This document shows, in pieces, positions 50,382 to 61,941 of a stretch of DNA of 64,000 nt (the first letter of the stretch is position 1; each line of letters begins with the position of its first letter). The DNA lies in the NCBI GenBank assembly GCA_003255065.1, contig QAOA01006526.1, positions 62,001 to 126,000 of the forward strand, in the 5' to 3' direction. The notes beneath the pieces are model-generated. The model saw nothing but the letters and a program-made list of their open reading frames with translations, was not told where the DNA came from and searched no databases. The position numbers were made by a program, and so were the translations under genes. The stretch comes from Cercis canadensis (Eukaryota > Streptophyta > Magnoliopsida > Fabales > Fabaceae).

Positions 50382-51603
50382 TGATGTTCAGTACTTAACA
50401 GATTCAAAAAGGTGAACCTTTGAAGCTCGCATGTAAACAAAGAAGGATTTAAAGAAGTTTACATTACTATAGAAGTTTGGGTGATTTTCTTCAGCTTTTG
50501 TCCCATATATGAACTATTTAATATAGTTTATTGATTGTATTCCTGTATAATCAAACTACCTACTCTACAGCTGCCATAGACAAAAGGAAAAGGTATGGTC
50601 AATATCTTACTCTCTTGTAAGTTGTTATTTATAACAGAATGAGCCAATGTTGTGTTAAAAAAAGAGTTGGCCATGATATGTTTATTATTGTTTTTCGCTC
50701 CCTTTAATTATGTTACTTTATTACTCCTTTATCTTTCTGTTTTCTTAATCTTGGAATGAGTAATATGTAAGAGCCAATTGAGAAAAGGAAAAAAAAACGA
50801 CTACTGACTGAACAATATGAACCACGAACCCAACTTGCTTCTTCATTCTGAAGAGAAAAGAAAATGCACTGTTGGTAACCAACTCAAGCTTATCATATAA
50901 ACAAAATGGGAAGAAAAGGGATTAAGACCCTCAGTACCTTTCCTTATAGGTGGCTGAGGCACTTGCTAGTCATTTGACCTAGATTTTAGCACTTGAGGTT
51001 CCAGTGAAAAACAGTATCAATATTTACCAGTGCTATTTTTTGTGTATGTTCTTTTGATGAACCACTAGTTTCTATGTTTCGTAACTATCACCATCCTCCA
51101 TCTTTTAAGGTGAGAGATGGATGGTTTGTATATTTCTTTCCTTTAATGTTTCACTTTACCCAAAAAAATAAAATATCAATTACCAATGCTTTAAAGTTGA
51201 AAATAGTTTTCCCAACTTTGCTATTTATAAATTGGGAACTATACTAGCATGTAACCCTGATCTTTGTTTCCATACCGATTTTATATTTTTGGCCTTGGTT
51301 TCCATACCGAATTCATTGTAATTAATTAGGCCTGGGAAAGTTCACTTGTGCTGTGCTTGCCTTGATTGGGAATAGGATTCCCTTTAAAACCATTAACAAT
51401 ACCGAGAAGATAAAGTGGGAGTAATCTAAAACTGAAAACTGAAAACTGAAAACAGTATTGGGAATTCTTACGGACACCAAGTGGTGTGTATATATATATT
51501 CATTCCCTAAGAAAATACTTTATCCAATCAAAGCTGGTACACTTGATCAGTTGCAAAAAAATACTCATTTCAAATTGAGTTGGGAATTATAAGTATATAT
51601 GAT
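50382..51603. other. Intergenic region
   Basis: About 1.2 kb, AT-rich, no coding sequence seen. A short repeated GAAAACTGAAAACTGAAAAC occurs near 51435. Confidence 0.45.
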
Positions 51604-53248
51604 ATGGAAGAGAAAAAGATAATGCATTACAGTAGCTGCCATAATATACTGCTTGTGGGAGAGGGAGATTTCTCCTTCTCACTCTGTCTGGCAAAGACAT
51701 TTGGCACTGCTGCCAACATGGTGGCAACCTCTCTTGACTCCAAAGGTATTGGATTTGGCACATTGCATTCCTTTTCTTTTTATCAGCATTATCTACCAGT
51801 ACCTAATGGATTTTAACCTTTTTTATGTGGTTATTGGACATGATTTTTTTTTTTGAAGAGTTATTAGTGCGTAATTACTGTAAAATCTTCAAGAAAGTAA
51901 ACAAGGAAGAGAAAGAAATCGAGAGAGAAACACTTGTGAAAGCTTTTCTTCTATTTTCTCATATTAGAAAACATTACAATACATCAGAAACTTTATATGT
52001 ACAGTAACCGTCTAACCACAAGAATGCCACGTAGGCAAGCACTAACATAACAGTAAACTACCTAGCTAACTAGAGTTAATTAACTAACAATTAATGAATA
52101 ACTAATAATTAACTCAAGTAAATAGACTTTGTAAGAAATAACTGAATAACAGAATTCTCCATAATTACACAAGTGCATCAACCAATTTGGATAAATTGGA
52201 GGAGCTTGGTTGCATCATTGTGCATGAAGTGGATGCTTATACCATGAGCTATCACACTCTTCTCCCATTGAAGTATTTTGATCGAATAATCTTCAATTTT
52301 CCTCATGCTGGTTTCACTTCGGGAGAATGTGACTTGGCCCAAATAATGTAAGTCTAACAAATTAATATAAGTGAAACTTGAAATTTCATCAAACCGTACA
52401 AGCATTTATATATATATTATTAAAATGCTAATACTATTCTATGTATAATTTTAGGCTTCATCAAAATGTGGTGAGGGGGTTTCTGAATAATGCTAGGTAC
52501 ATGGTTAGCAAAAATGGAGAAATTCATGTGACCCACAAGACTACTCATCCTTTCAGTCAGTGGGAGATTGAGAAGCTGGCAAACGAAGCTGGCTTGTGCT
52601 TGATTGAGAAAGTGCCATTCTTAATACGGGATTATCCAGGTTATGTTAATAAGAGAGGACAAGGACCTAGGTGTAATCGGACTTTCCATGTTGGAGAAAG
52701 TAAAACCTTCAAATTTGCTCTAGAGGATCTTTTTCGTTTTTTAACTGCTTTTTCTTGGTATGTTTCAAATGTTTTCATGTTTTTAAGTATGTGCAACATC
52801 GTTTTCGCATGTGCACCGTGCAATTGAATGAATTTGTAACTTACCTTCTAATTTTGGATTTTTATCATCTGCACACCCAGTGGAGTCTATAAGTGGCTTG
52901 ATTTATAATTTGTTTTTTGTAATCAACACATTATAAACATTATCTTTGTAATTATATAGTTCATTTTAGATATTTTTATGATTTACTTATCAAAAATAAT
53001 AAAAAGTAATTAAACTAAAAATAACTCATTTTTATATCTCTTAAGTTTATATGAAAAATGTATTTAATTATAAACATAGCCAAAATTAAAATGTTTAAAT
53101 ATTAATTTAAGAATATGTTTCAATTCTAATTGTCAATATCTAAAGTATAAAATTTTAGGTAATTATATAAATATTTTTTTAATTGATGATGTTTACGTGG
53201 TCCTATTGCAGTATACATATTATGAAGGGTTTGGTTGGACAGGAATGA
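51604..53248 (+). pseudogene. BMT5-like (DUF2431) rRNA methyltransferase gene split by a transposon insertion
   Basis: Exon 1 (51604-51745) encodes MEEKKIMHYSSCHNILLVGE and the S-adenosylmethionine-site motif VGEGDFSFSLCLA. Exon 2 begins at 51859 (acceptor TTTTTGAAG) and ends at 52347, but is interrupted at 51879-52161 by an LTR-like insertion. Exon 3 starts at 52455 (LHQNVVRGFL, NGEIHVTHKT, PGYVNKRGQGPRCNRTFHVG). It ends either by read-through to a stop at 52827, or at 52757 with a short last exon 53212-53248. The family methylates a uridine of large-subunit rRNA; plants have several paralogues. When the insertion and one 7-base target copy are ignored, exon 2 is 199 bases and all phases agree. 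As it stands the frame is shifted, and no GT-AG splice around the insertion restores it, so this copy is probably non-functional or makes only a short N-terminal peptide. Confidence 0.8.
51879..52161 (-). mobile_element. Solo-LTR-like insertion in an exon
   Basis: A 283-bp segment starting TG and ending CA on both strands. It is flanked by identical 7-base copies of TAATTAC (51872-51878 and 52162-52168). Read on the minus strand it has an LTR-like layout: an AT-rich first half, a TATA-like ACATATAAAG, then a CT-rich leader. Seven bases is longer than the usual 4-6 for LTR elements, so the class is probable rather than certain. It has no coding capacity. Confidence 0.7.
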
Positions 53249-54100
53249 GCTGGTTGTCAACGCTAAAAGCTGCTCTCCCCCTGAGTCAGTAATTAAGTAA
53301 ATCAATAAAGGAGTGGATAGAGTTCAGGGAGACTGTGTTTACCTGCTCCATAATTATCCTTTTTCTTCTACTCTTCTTCTTAACTAATGTGGTTTTTGGT
53401 GTTGATAAGTGCAGAGAACTTTTTGCTTTCTCTTTTTAGTTTAGTTTGCTGTTACCACTCTGGTTTGGAGTATGTTGTTGGGCTGCTGCCCTAGATTGAT
53501 TACTATTGTACCTTTGGTAAAAAAATTACATGAGATGCAAACGCATCAGTAATGTTTTGCAGATTTTGTCCCAAAATATTGCACCCCCTTTGGATTTTGC
53601 AGCTAAACAAGCACTGGACAACCCGTTGGGAAAAATTACTGTAAAAACAGAAACAATAAATATAGAAGAACACGCAAAAATGAAATGGGATTTCACACAA
53701 GTTATTCATGTATACAAAAACATGTGGGAATATTCAACTATCTATGAAAGTCGGTAAAAAGTTATACTCTGACATAATTTATATTTAAGTCTCTATTATA
53801 TTCAAATTTCACTCTTATTATTATTATTGGTCTTTCTTGTTATTTTCTCACAAGAAAATGTACAAGTACTACTTCTCTTTGCACTCCCATTTTTTCTCTC
53901 TTCGGTGCCTAATGCAAATTTTCAAGATAAATCAAACCTACTACTAAAATTCTCAAGTGGAAGCTAAAGTCATAGTCGGTTTATATTCCAATTCTTATTA
54001 GGACTTTAATTCCCATTAACACGAGCACACAAAAGTCATGTCTCACCATAGGCTTTCCCTGTTGTTTTTCCCCTTAACTACAATTTTAAGTCCATTTTCA

Positions 54101-54508
54101 GGCAAAGTTACATAAATAATACACATTGTCAACTATTTACACAAATGAAATAGTTTCTAAACTATTTACCTAAAAGGGACACTTTGAATATTTTAACAAA
54201 AATAAACATAGAAAAAGTCAGGCAGTCAACACGTTTTATAGGTAAAACGTGTTCACATAAGGAACACACTTTACCTCTAAAAGCGTGTTTTTTGGAAACA
54301 CGCTTTATAGAACACATTTTATAGATAAAACGTGTTTCTTGTGAACACACTTTATTTCTAAAGCGTGTTTACTGCTGCTTTTTTTCACGTTTAACTTTTG
54401 TTAAAAATAAATAAAATATTCAAAAGTATCCATTTTAGATAAATAGTTTAGAAACTGTCTCATTTGTATAAATAATTTGACAATGTGTATTATTTGTGTA
54501 ACTTTGCC
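54101..54508. mobile_element. Mutator-type foldback element (MITE)
   Basis: 408 bp with inverted ends of about 120 bases. The left end is GGCAAAGTTACATAAATAAT; the right end read inverted is GGCAAAGTTACACAAATAAT. A perfect 9-base target duplication, CCATTTTCA, lies at 54092-54100 and 54509-54517; nine bases is the Mutator signature. The centre is itself made of nested inverted repeats of ACGTGTT/AACACGC type. No coding capacity. Confidence 0.85.
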
Positions 54509-54530
54509 CCATTTTCAACACTCAGCTAGA

Positions 54531-54554
54531 ATATATATATATATATATATATAT
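54531..54554. repeat. (AT)12 microsatellite
   Basis: Twelve AT units in a row, shortly after the foldback element. Confidence 0.9.
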
Positions 54555-55884
54555 CTAAAATTAATTGACTAATGTAACAAGTCTACCCTTGGATTGACTA
54601 TGACCATTTCCAACTTTGCTAGCTCCATCCTCCATGTGCTTAAGTTATCAGTTTAGAAAACAAAAGAGAAGGAAAAGAAAATCTAAAAAAATCTAAATAA
54701 AGTATTTGTATTGATACATTATTTTATACAATGTATCTAATACCTAAATAATGTCTAGATTTATTTCAAAATAAAAAAAATCTTATCAAAATTTACTTCC
54801 ATTTTCATCCCTTTCATAGGATCAATAAAATCCACTCTCTTTGCTCCACTAGCTAGAGTTAGTTTCCAAAACCGACATAGCCATGATTGGTTTCTTCTAA
54901 TTATAACATCAAACTTCAACTTAGAAGTACTACAATTTTTAAATTTTATTTTTGTTTTTGGTGCTTCTTCGACCTAAATCTCTATTTATCCAAAATGAAC
55001 ACCCTTGATATTTAAATAGAGAAAGAAAACCAGTTGAGTATTCCCTATAACATATATATTAACTTGCCTCTTTGTGAATTGTGAATAAATTCGCGGCTAC
55101 TGCTTCACCGGCAGGAGAGTTCCACACCAGGATGACCATTCAATTAATTAATTAAAACGTTGCTTTCAGTGTCAAGTTCTGTACTAAATAAGTTTCCACA
55201 TGGTACTTGAAACTTGCCACTTGCCAATTTCAACGATGCAGACCATATATAAAAAATCCATTCATATGGGGTTATATATATATATATTCTTATCATACAT
55301 AGAATTGGACCATGTCAACCAATTGCCACTATAAAAATTCGAAGACTTCTAGTAGCTATTTGCCATTACTTGAAATGAATGAAACGGAAAAATCAAAAAT
55401 ATTTCTCTGCAGTAACAACGATCGACATTTAATTTAAATACGGTTGATGAATACTTTAATTTAGTAGTCTTTAGATCAAATTTAATTGGGTGACATGAAG
55501 TTCAGTAGATGATAAATTAGCTTCATTGGGTAGTTCGAAGTTTATTTTTTCGTATTTAAAAAAGCTAATCATGAATATATCTTATTAGGAAAGATAATAA
55601 CTGACAAAATTGAAGAGAAAGAAAAAACATGACGCAAAAATATGACTTGTTTATGTATATGGCGAAGAATTCTTGGGTGCAGCTGGGGGAAATTTTTTTT
55701 CTAAGAAGACTTATAAATAACCCTTAGCTTTGATTAACTACATTTATGTGTTACTATTGGACAGAATGAGACTTTTCATCTAAATTAAAGCTGGAGTATA
55801 TATTCACATCACATATTATATTTTCACTATTGGAACTACAAATATAACAAATATATAATATTAAGGGATTAATCTCATGAGTAG

Positions 55885-56018
55885 AGAGGATGAGCTATTG
55901 GTTCAGTAGAACTGCCTCCAGCAATAAAAGCTGTCCCTCTCTCTCGCTCTCTAGTTCGAAGCTATCTGCTGTAATAAGGTAGAGATGACTCTATATTTCA
56001 GGAGAAAAAAAAAAAAAA
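55885..56018 (+). mobile_element. tRNA-derived SINE
   Basis: About 134 bases with an A-box-like GAGCTATTGGTTCAGTAG and a B-box-like TAGTTCGAAGC about 60 bases later, ending in a 16-base A run. Flanking direct repeats AATCTCATGAGTAGA (55871-55885) and AATCTCATAAGTAGA (56019-56033) differ at one base, as expected for a target duplication of an L1-type retroposition. Confidence 0.75.
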
Positions 56019-56441
56019 AATCTCATAAGTAGACATAAATATACACAACACAATTGGGTATTCAAAAAAGTTGAGGTGGTGAGTTTTTGAATACTTATCC
56101 CAATCCCTATCTAATTTTATTTATCTAAATGATTAAAAAAAAAAAAATCTCAGTAGAAGACTACCATGTTAGAACCCAGAACCTCATAAACTCTCTAATC
56201 TTAAAAGCTCAGAACAAAATTGGTGATATTAACTTGGTGCATTTTTGTCTGGTTCTGGTGAACAGAGCCGCTGTACGGCGAGTCAACAAACACTATACTA
56301 GACTATCCTATATATACTGCCAATATTTAAGCTCTCCATATGTACTTATATATATATATATATATCAACTCCCCCGCAATAACCACAAATTAAGCCCAAC
56401 CACGAAGAACGGCTAGGTATCACAAGTTATATAATCAAAAC

Positions 56442-56982
56442 ATGCAGGTAAGATCCCTTCTGCTGATTTATGACCGGCGTTGCATGTTTTAATTTTTTAT
56501 TTTTTGAGTTTTTCTATCTTTATTGAGCTATGATTATTGTACTGTTCATTCATCGTTGCAGAAAAAAATAGTTATAAGGGTGCAACTGGACTGTGACAAA
56601 TGCAGAAGCAAGGCCCTGAAAATTGCTGCTGAGGCAAAAGGTGCATGCATGTCTCTCATATGAAATGAACATAGATAGATAAGTTTACTGCTTCTTAATT
56701 TGTGATACTTAAAAGAAAACAGGTGTGAGTTCAGTGTCACTAGAAGGGGAAGAGAGAGATCAATTGGTGGTGACCGGAGAAGTAGACGCGGTTTGCTTGG
56801 CTAGGGCGCTGAGGAAGAAGTTTCGCTGTGTCACCCTCCTAAGCTTGCAAGATGTGAAGGAGGAGAAAGAAAAGGATAACCTTATGGATTGCTATACTCC
56901 TTGTCCACCTCCGCCCTGTGGACCCTATCCCTCCTATCACGTCGTTTATGATCCTTACCCCAGTAGATGCTTCATCATGTAA
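56442..56982 (+). CDS. Heavy-metal-associated isoprenylated plant protein (HIPP)
   Basis: Three exons (56442-56447, 56562-56640, 56723-56982) join by GT-AG introns to give 114 residues. The first exon codes only for Met-Gln. An HMA domain covers about residues 3-70. It starts KKIVIRVQLDCDKCRSKAL with the metal-binding pair C12 and C15 (CDKC) and continues through VSSVSLEGEERDQLVVTGEV. A Pro/Cys/Tyr-rich linker (CYTPCPPPPCGPYPSYHVV) follows. The protein ends CFIM, a CaaX box for prenylation, which would anchor it to membranes. Family members bind copper, zinc or cadmium. The two-codon first exon is common in this family and was accepted because its donor GTAAGA is strong. Confidence 0.92.
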
Positions 56983-57256
56983 TGTGACTTTGAAACACCA
57001 CCACAAATGATACAACTCTTTCTCACTCACACACATGTACATACCCAAACGCCCTTTCCCAGTTTGCCTAATTTGATTACTTGTATGTGGTTTTTTCGGA
57101 ATTGAAGTTGCTTCTTGTGTTTTCCTTCTCTTTGGCATGATGAGTTTGTGTACTTCTCCAACTCATTTTATGGGCAAAGTTTGAACCTTAATTGTGCCTT
57201 CATCTCATGTTTGTTGAGTTCACTGTAGGAGCACATAAAATGTGTGTATCCCGAGG

Positions 57257-57346
57257 AATTATTTGTTCCAACTTCACTATTAGGAACAAATTGGTGGTAA
57301 CTGGTAATGGCTTGTGAGCCCTTAATTATTTGTTCCAACTTCACTA
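57257..57346. repeat. 23-base direct repeat
   Basis: AATTATTTGTTCCAACTTCA followed by CTA occurs identically at 57257-57279 and 57324-57346, 67 bases apart, downstream of the HIPP gene. Confidence 0.85.
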
Positions 57347-60243
57347 ATCCAAGTGATTTCTTATAGGTTTGGAATCCTAGGTTTAATTTCTTGTTTTCCA
57401 ATATCCCAGCCACAAAATCTGATTTTCTCTATCTAATGGCAGAAGAAAGTAACAATAACATGTGAAATTCAACTGCATTTCATACCATGTGCTTCTTTAA
57501 TTTTTTCAACTTTGTAATGCTAAATTCTTACAGTTTATCATTATTTAGTCCATAGAAAGCACTCAATTATCTCTCTCTTGAAAAAGTTGCTTTCATCTAC
57601 TTGTTTTTGAAAAAAATTATAACATAAACATGATCCACCATAAATTAACCATCCGAGTTGAACATATGAAAGGCAAGAAATAAATTTTTATTTCATTATT
57701 TGCAATTGGTAGTGACTATCTACAGTTCGTAACTTGGCATCTTAACTTCAAAATGTTACGTTCAAAGTCAGTTGATTTATATATATGTCATGTAGATGTT
57801 ATATCCGGAAAGCTTATATTTCTTTATGTTTAAACAATAGTACATATGAAAATTCATTTTGAAGAATTAAATAAATTGTATAAATTAATAGGGCATCAAT
57901 TTCGTTGTGATATTTTTTTTTTTTAAAAAAATAGTGGTGTACAATATACCTTGTCATTTCTGAAAATAAAAAATGTTAGTCTTGGGAACATTGAAACACC
58001 AACTTAATTTCTTATTGAATACAGTTAACCAGCAACTGTCAAGTTACTGTTGAACACCTTGATTCCAATTAATGCTTTCTTTATTTTGTTAAGATAATTA
58101 GGCATTGTCGTAGATGATCAAGTCTGGATATTGTTCTTAATAGATCGATTACTTAATTTACTGCTATAGACTAGATATAGAGTCTTATAACGCTATTGTT
58201 TCAGAAAGACTATGTCTATAATTTATCTTTAAACTACCAGTTTAGTCATATGAAAGATACTTTAAATTTCAGTTTAATCCTAAAAGATTTTCTATATCAA
58301 TTAGATATTGATTGTTATGATTTAGATTCATCTTAGCTCTTCAATTGGACATTTAAAAAAAAAAAATTTAAATCCAAAATTACAACAANAATTTTGAATC
58401 CAAAATTATAACAAGCAATGATCCGATTGATAAAAAATTCTTTAAGGCACAAAATTTAAATTCAACTGTTTACTCTTTCTTTTTTGACAGAGAGTTAAAA
58501 GACTTAATAATGGATTGTGGCTCTTTGAATTTTGAGAATTGAAAAGTTGAGAAGTCAATAGAAAAATGCTAAGTCGTTACTTGTTAGGAATATTGCTGTT
58601 AGATTAATGTGAACTTATAATTATCCATAAATAAATATGATTTCTATTATTTTGTTTTTTATACTTTTGATTAAAGATTCTAACACAGAATCTAAAAGTC
58701 CTGAAAATAACCTTAATACCACTTGGCTATACTTTATTTAATCTAACAACCACATTTAAATTTTAACAGATTTTTTTTTATAGCTAAATAACATTATTAA
58801 GTCATGTAATGCCATGTAACACACAAAATCTTGGTCTTTTATATTTTCTTTTTTGAAAAAGTCTTGGTCTTTGCAGATGTTCTCTCCCTATATTAGTATA
58901 TCCAAGCTAGAAAGAAGGTGGATTACGTCAGGATAGAGCTTAAATAGACTTAACTTGAATGAAAAACTCCTTTCTATATTTCAGATGAGATCTATTTTGG
59001 TTTAGTTACCTGCATTTATAATAATTAGTGACCTGGCTTGACTTGGTCTATTATGTTAGATCACAGATGTTTCACATGAAAACCGTTAAACCGACATACA
59101 TCTTCTTAGTTAATTGACTCTACTATTGGCAGCCATGACAATAGAGAAATTACCAGAAACTTCGACATACAGTAGTTGTAGGATTTACAATATATAATCC
59201 ATTATAATTTTTCTATTTACCAAAAAAATCCATTTATAATTTTTCCACTTTTTATATCTTATCCATTTGAAGAACTCATGGTACAATTTAATCTTACTGT
59301 CCTTTCTTTCTTTCTTTTTCACAATTGTAGATTTTGATCCAAACAAGGTACCTCGTATTGTGTTGTTAATTTTTATAAAAAAGAAAAAAAAAAGACCATA
59401 ATAAGTAGCATCAATTTAATATTTACATCTTTTTATACTTATAATTATAATATATAATACAATGCATGTAGTACTCTTTTCATAACTATTCCACACGAAC
59501 ACATTGAGAAGTGACCATCAATGTATGCTTTCAATTTAAAAATAAATCCATATGAGTTTGTGGCCAGACTACTTGAGGTGTGAGACTTTCAGATTCTTTA
59601 CTCTATAACTTGAGTTTAAGATTGTGAGAATCCATTGATAAGGCATTTCACATGAATTTTGTCTTTTGTTCTAATACAGTCTAGCTAATCAATTTCTAAA
59701 TTTTTGTAAACCAGAAAAATCTCCTTGCACACTAAGCATCTAACAAATGTGAAACACGGCATTCCTTTCGCTAATTATGTTTTTCTAAACAAATTCTTCA
59801 TTTGTTTCTTGCTTTATCATATTATTAGATCTTAATTTTCGTTTCATGTGATTTCCTTGTTTAATTGTGGGAAAACGCTATCTGCCGCAATGTTGTTGAA
59901 AAAAAATAGATTTTCATCTAATTATATATGTAAGTAGACTTATTATCTTAGACTTATTATTGTGTTTTTTGACATCCAATTTGTCTGGAAATTTTCTTAT
60001 TGTTTTTTAGGGCATTTTCAATGTCTGGTAGATTGTGCATTTGATCATGTCATCATGAATTGTAAATGCAAGTTGTTATTTTGCACTTTGCAAAGTTGAA
60101 GATGAGGAAGCTGGAAAGACTACCTGGGCCGGGAGATATACAAGACATTAGAATTTGTGTGGAAAAGTTGATCAAGCGATCAGATTTTCAAATGTCTGAT
60201 TGATCATTAGAATTTGTGAATGAGCTTTAAACTCATTAAAATT

Positions 60244-60795
60244 AGGTTTAATTGTAATTTTAGTGCTCATATTTTAATAATTTAAACTTTTTGGTCCATC
60301 TTGTTCAAAAATGAACAATTTAGTCCTCTATATTTATAAAATGTGCAATTTTGGTTATTTTGTCTTTAATCCAAAATTTCTTAGGTCTATTTAAAGGTGT
60401 AAAATTCTCTGATTCATAATCTCACCATTCAGATTGAAGAGTTACATCTTGTGAACCTTCTCACAAAATTTCAGCTCAATCTAACGGTGAATGAATTTAA
60501 ATATTTGGTTAGATGAAAACTTCTAGTTTTGATATTTTGGGTTGAGTCCAATTATTAGATCAAACTGAAATTTTGTGAAGAGATTTCTAAGACATAACTC
60601 TTTAATCTGAATGGTGAGATTGTGAATTGGAGAACTTTGTACCTTAAACTAGAGTTGAGAAATTTGGCTCAAAGACGAAAGGACCAAAATTACACATTTT
60701 ATGAATGTGGAAGGACTAAATTGTTCACTTTTAAACAAGAGGGACCAAAAAGTTTAAGTTGTTAAAATAAAATAACCAAAATTATAATTAAGCCC
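60244..60795. mobile_element. Large foldback element (MITE-like)
   Basis: The two halves are inverted copies along roughly 240 bases. The left end GGTTTAATTGTAATTTTAGT corresponds to the inverted right end GGCTTAATTATAATTTTGGT. Internal matched pairs include ACTTTTTGGTCC/GGACCAAAAAGT and ATCTCACCATTCAGATT/AATCTGAATGGTGAGAT. No coding capacity. Flanks (TTAAAATTA and CAAAATTTA) do not form a clean target duplication, so the superfamily is open. Confidence 0.75.
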
Positions 60796-61941
60796 AAAAT
60801 TTATTATATATGTCCTTCGTCAAAATCATACGTAATTATCCCATTTAGCCTAGTTCAAGTGATTGGGAAATGGGAATATTAAGGGTTTTATATTCAACTT
60901 TCAATGTACCAAATGCATAAAATAAAAGGATTAATGTAATAATCACCATTTACCTATGAATCCCTCAATCAACAATGCAAAGTATTTGGTGGATATTAAG
61001 CCCACTTCCATGAAGTTTAGCGGCAATTTGCACGAGTTATTACTATATAGGACATTTGCCGTAGTTATTTCAAAAAGAGAAACTATCTGCACATTGAGTT
61101 GAGGTGGTGCTTAAANATGAAATAAATTAGTGTATCACTAAATTTTTTTTTATCAAAGGGCCTGTAACCTAGTAATACTAAGATTGTATTCATAGCTTGT
61201 GGATTATGTGTTCAAACTTAAAGTCGTAGCTAATAGTACTGAAAAAAAATTCTTTGAACAATGACCACTTCACAAAATACCAAAATATGATTCGGGAGAA
61301 TTATAAATAAAAACCTACCTCAAGTACTATTCAATTATTATTTTTTAACTTATAATGGAATAACTAGACTTAATATATTATTTTTATCCTTCTGAGTAAG
61401 ACAAGTTAAACTGTTTCACATAAAACCAGTTTTAGATGAGTCATAACTTAGAGTCAAAGTTAGAATATATTATTTATAAGGTTAACAACGCACTCATCCA
61501 CCTTATATACCTTGACCACGTGCATGAAAATCTAGTTGAATTTTTCTTCGAGAAAGTCATTTGCATTGAGCACAGTTGGTGGTATACACGTTTCTCCTTC
61601 AAGCATTCCTTTGGATAGATGACGTTTTCATATAATCAAGAGTTTGAAATTGGATTAATTAACTTATTTGTTAAGTCTTTATTTGAACATTTGCTATGCA
61701 GTGTTATTATTATTATTTGGTTATTTGCAATTTTGAGTTCAAGGACCCGAGTTGAGCAGGTCACCAAATGCAATTTTTTTGTTGGCTATATACTATTAGT
61801 ATATACTACTATAGTGCCAACTTGGTGCTCATCTTCAGCCAAGTGTTGAAAATTGGAATAAATTAATGAATCGGACTCTGAATAAATTTCAGTGAGATGA
61901 TGAAGCAAGAGTAGTATTGGGCAGAGAAAAGCAACAAGAGA

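Larger units (their letters stand above)
53249..56441. other. Intergenic region rich in mobile-element remnants
   Basis: Contains a Mutator-type foldback element (54101-54508), an (AT)12 run (54531-54554), a tRNA-derived SINE (55885-56018) and an AT dinucleotide run near 56347-56365. No protein gene seen. Confidence 0.55.
56983..61941. other. Gene-poor AT-rich region
   Basis: About 5 kb with no gene I can support. It holds a 23-base direct repeat (57257-57279 and 57324-57346), an N at 58389 between two short direct repeats, a 550-bp foldback (60244-60795) and an N at 61116. Confidence 0.5.

Noticed and set aside
53530..53757. 75-residue open frame after the broken methyltransferase
   Set aside because: No similarity to the methyltransferase or any family I know; chance frame.
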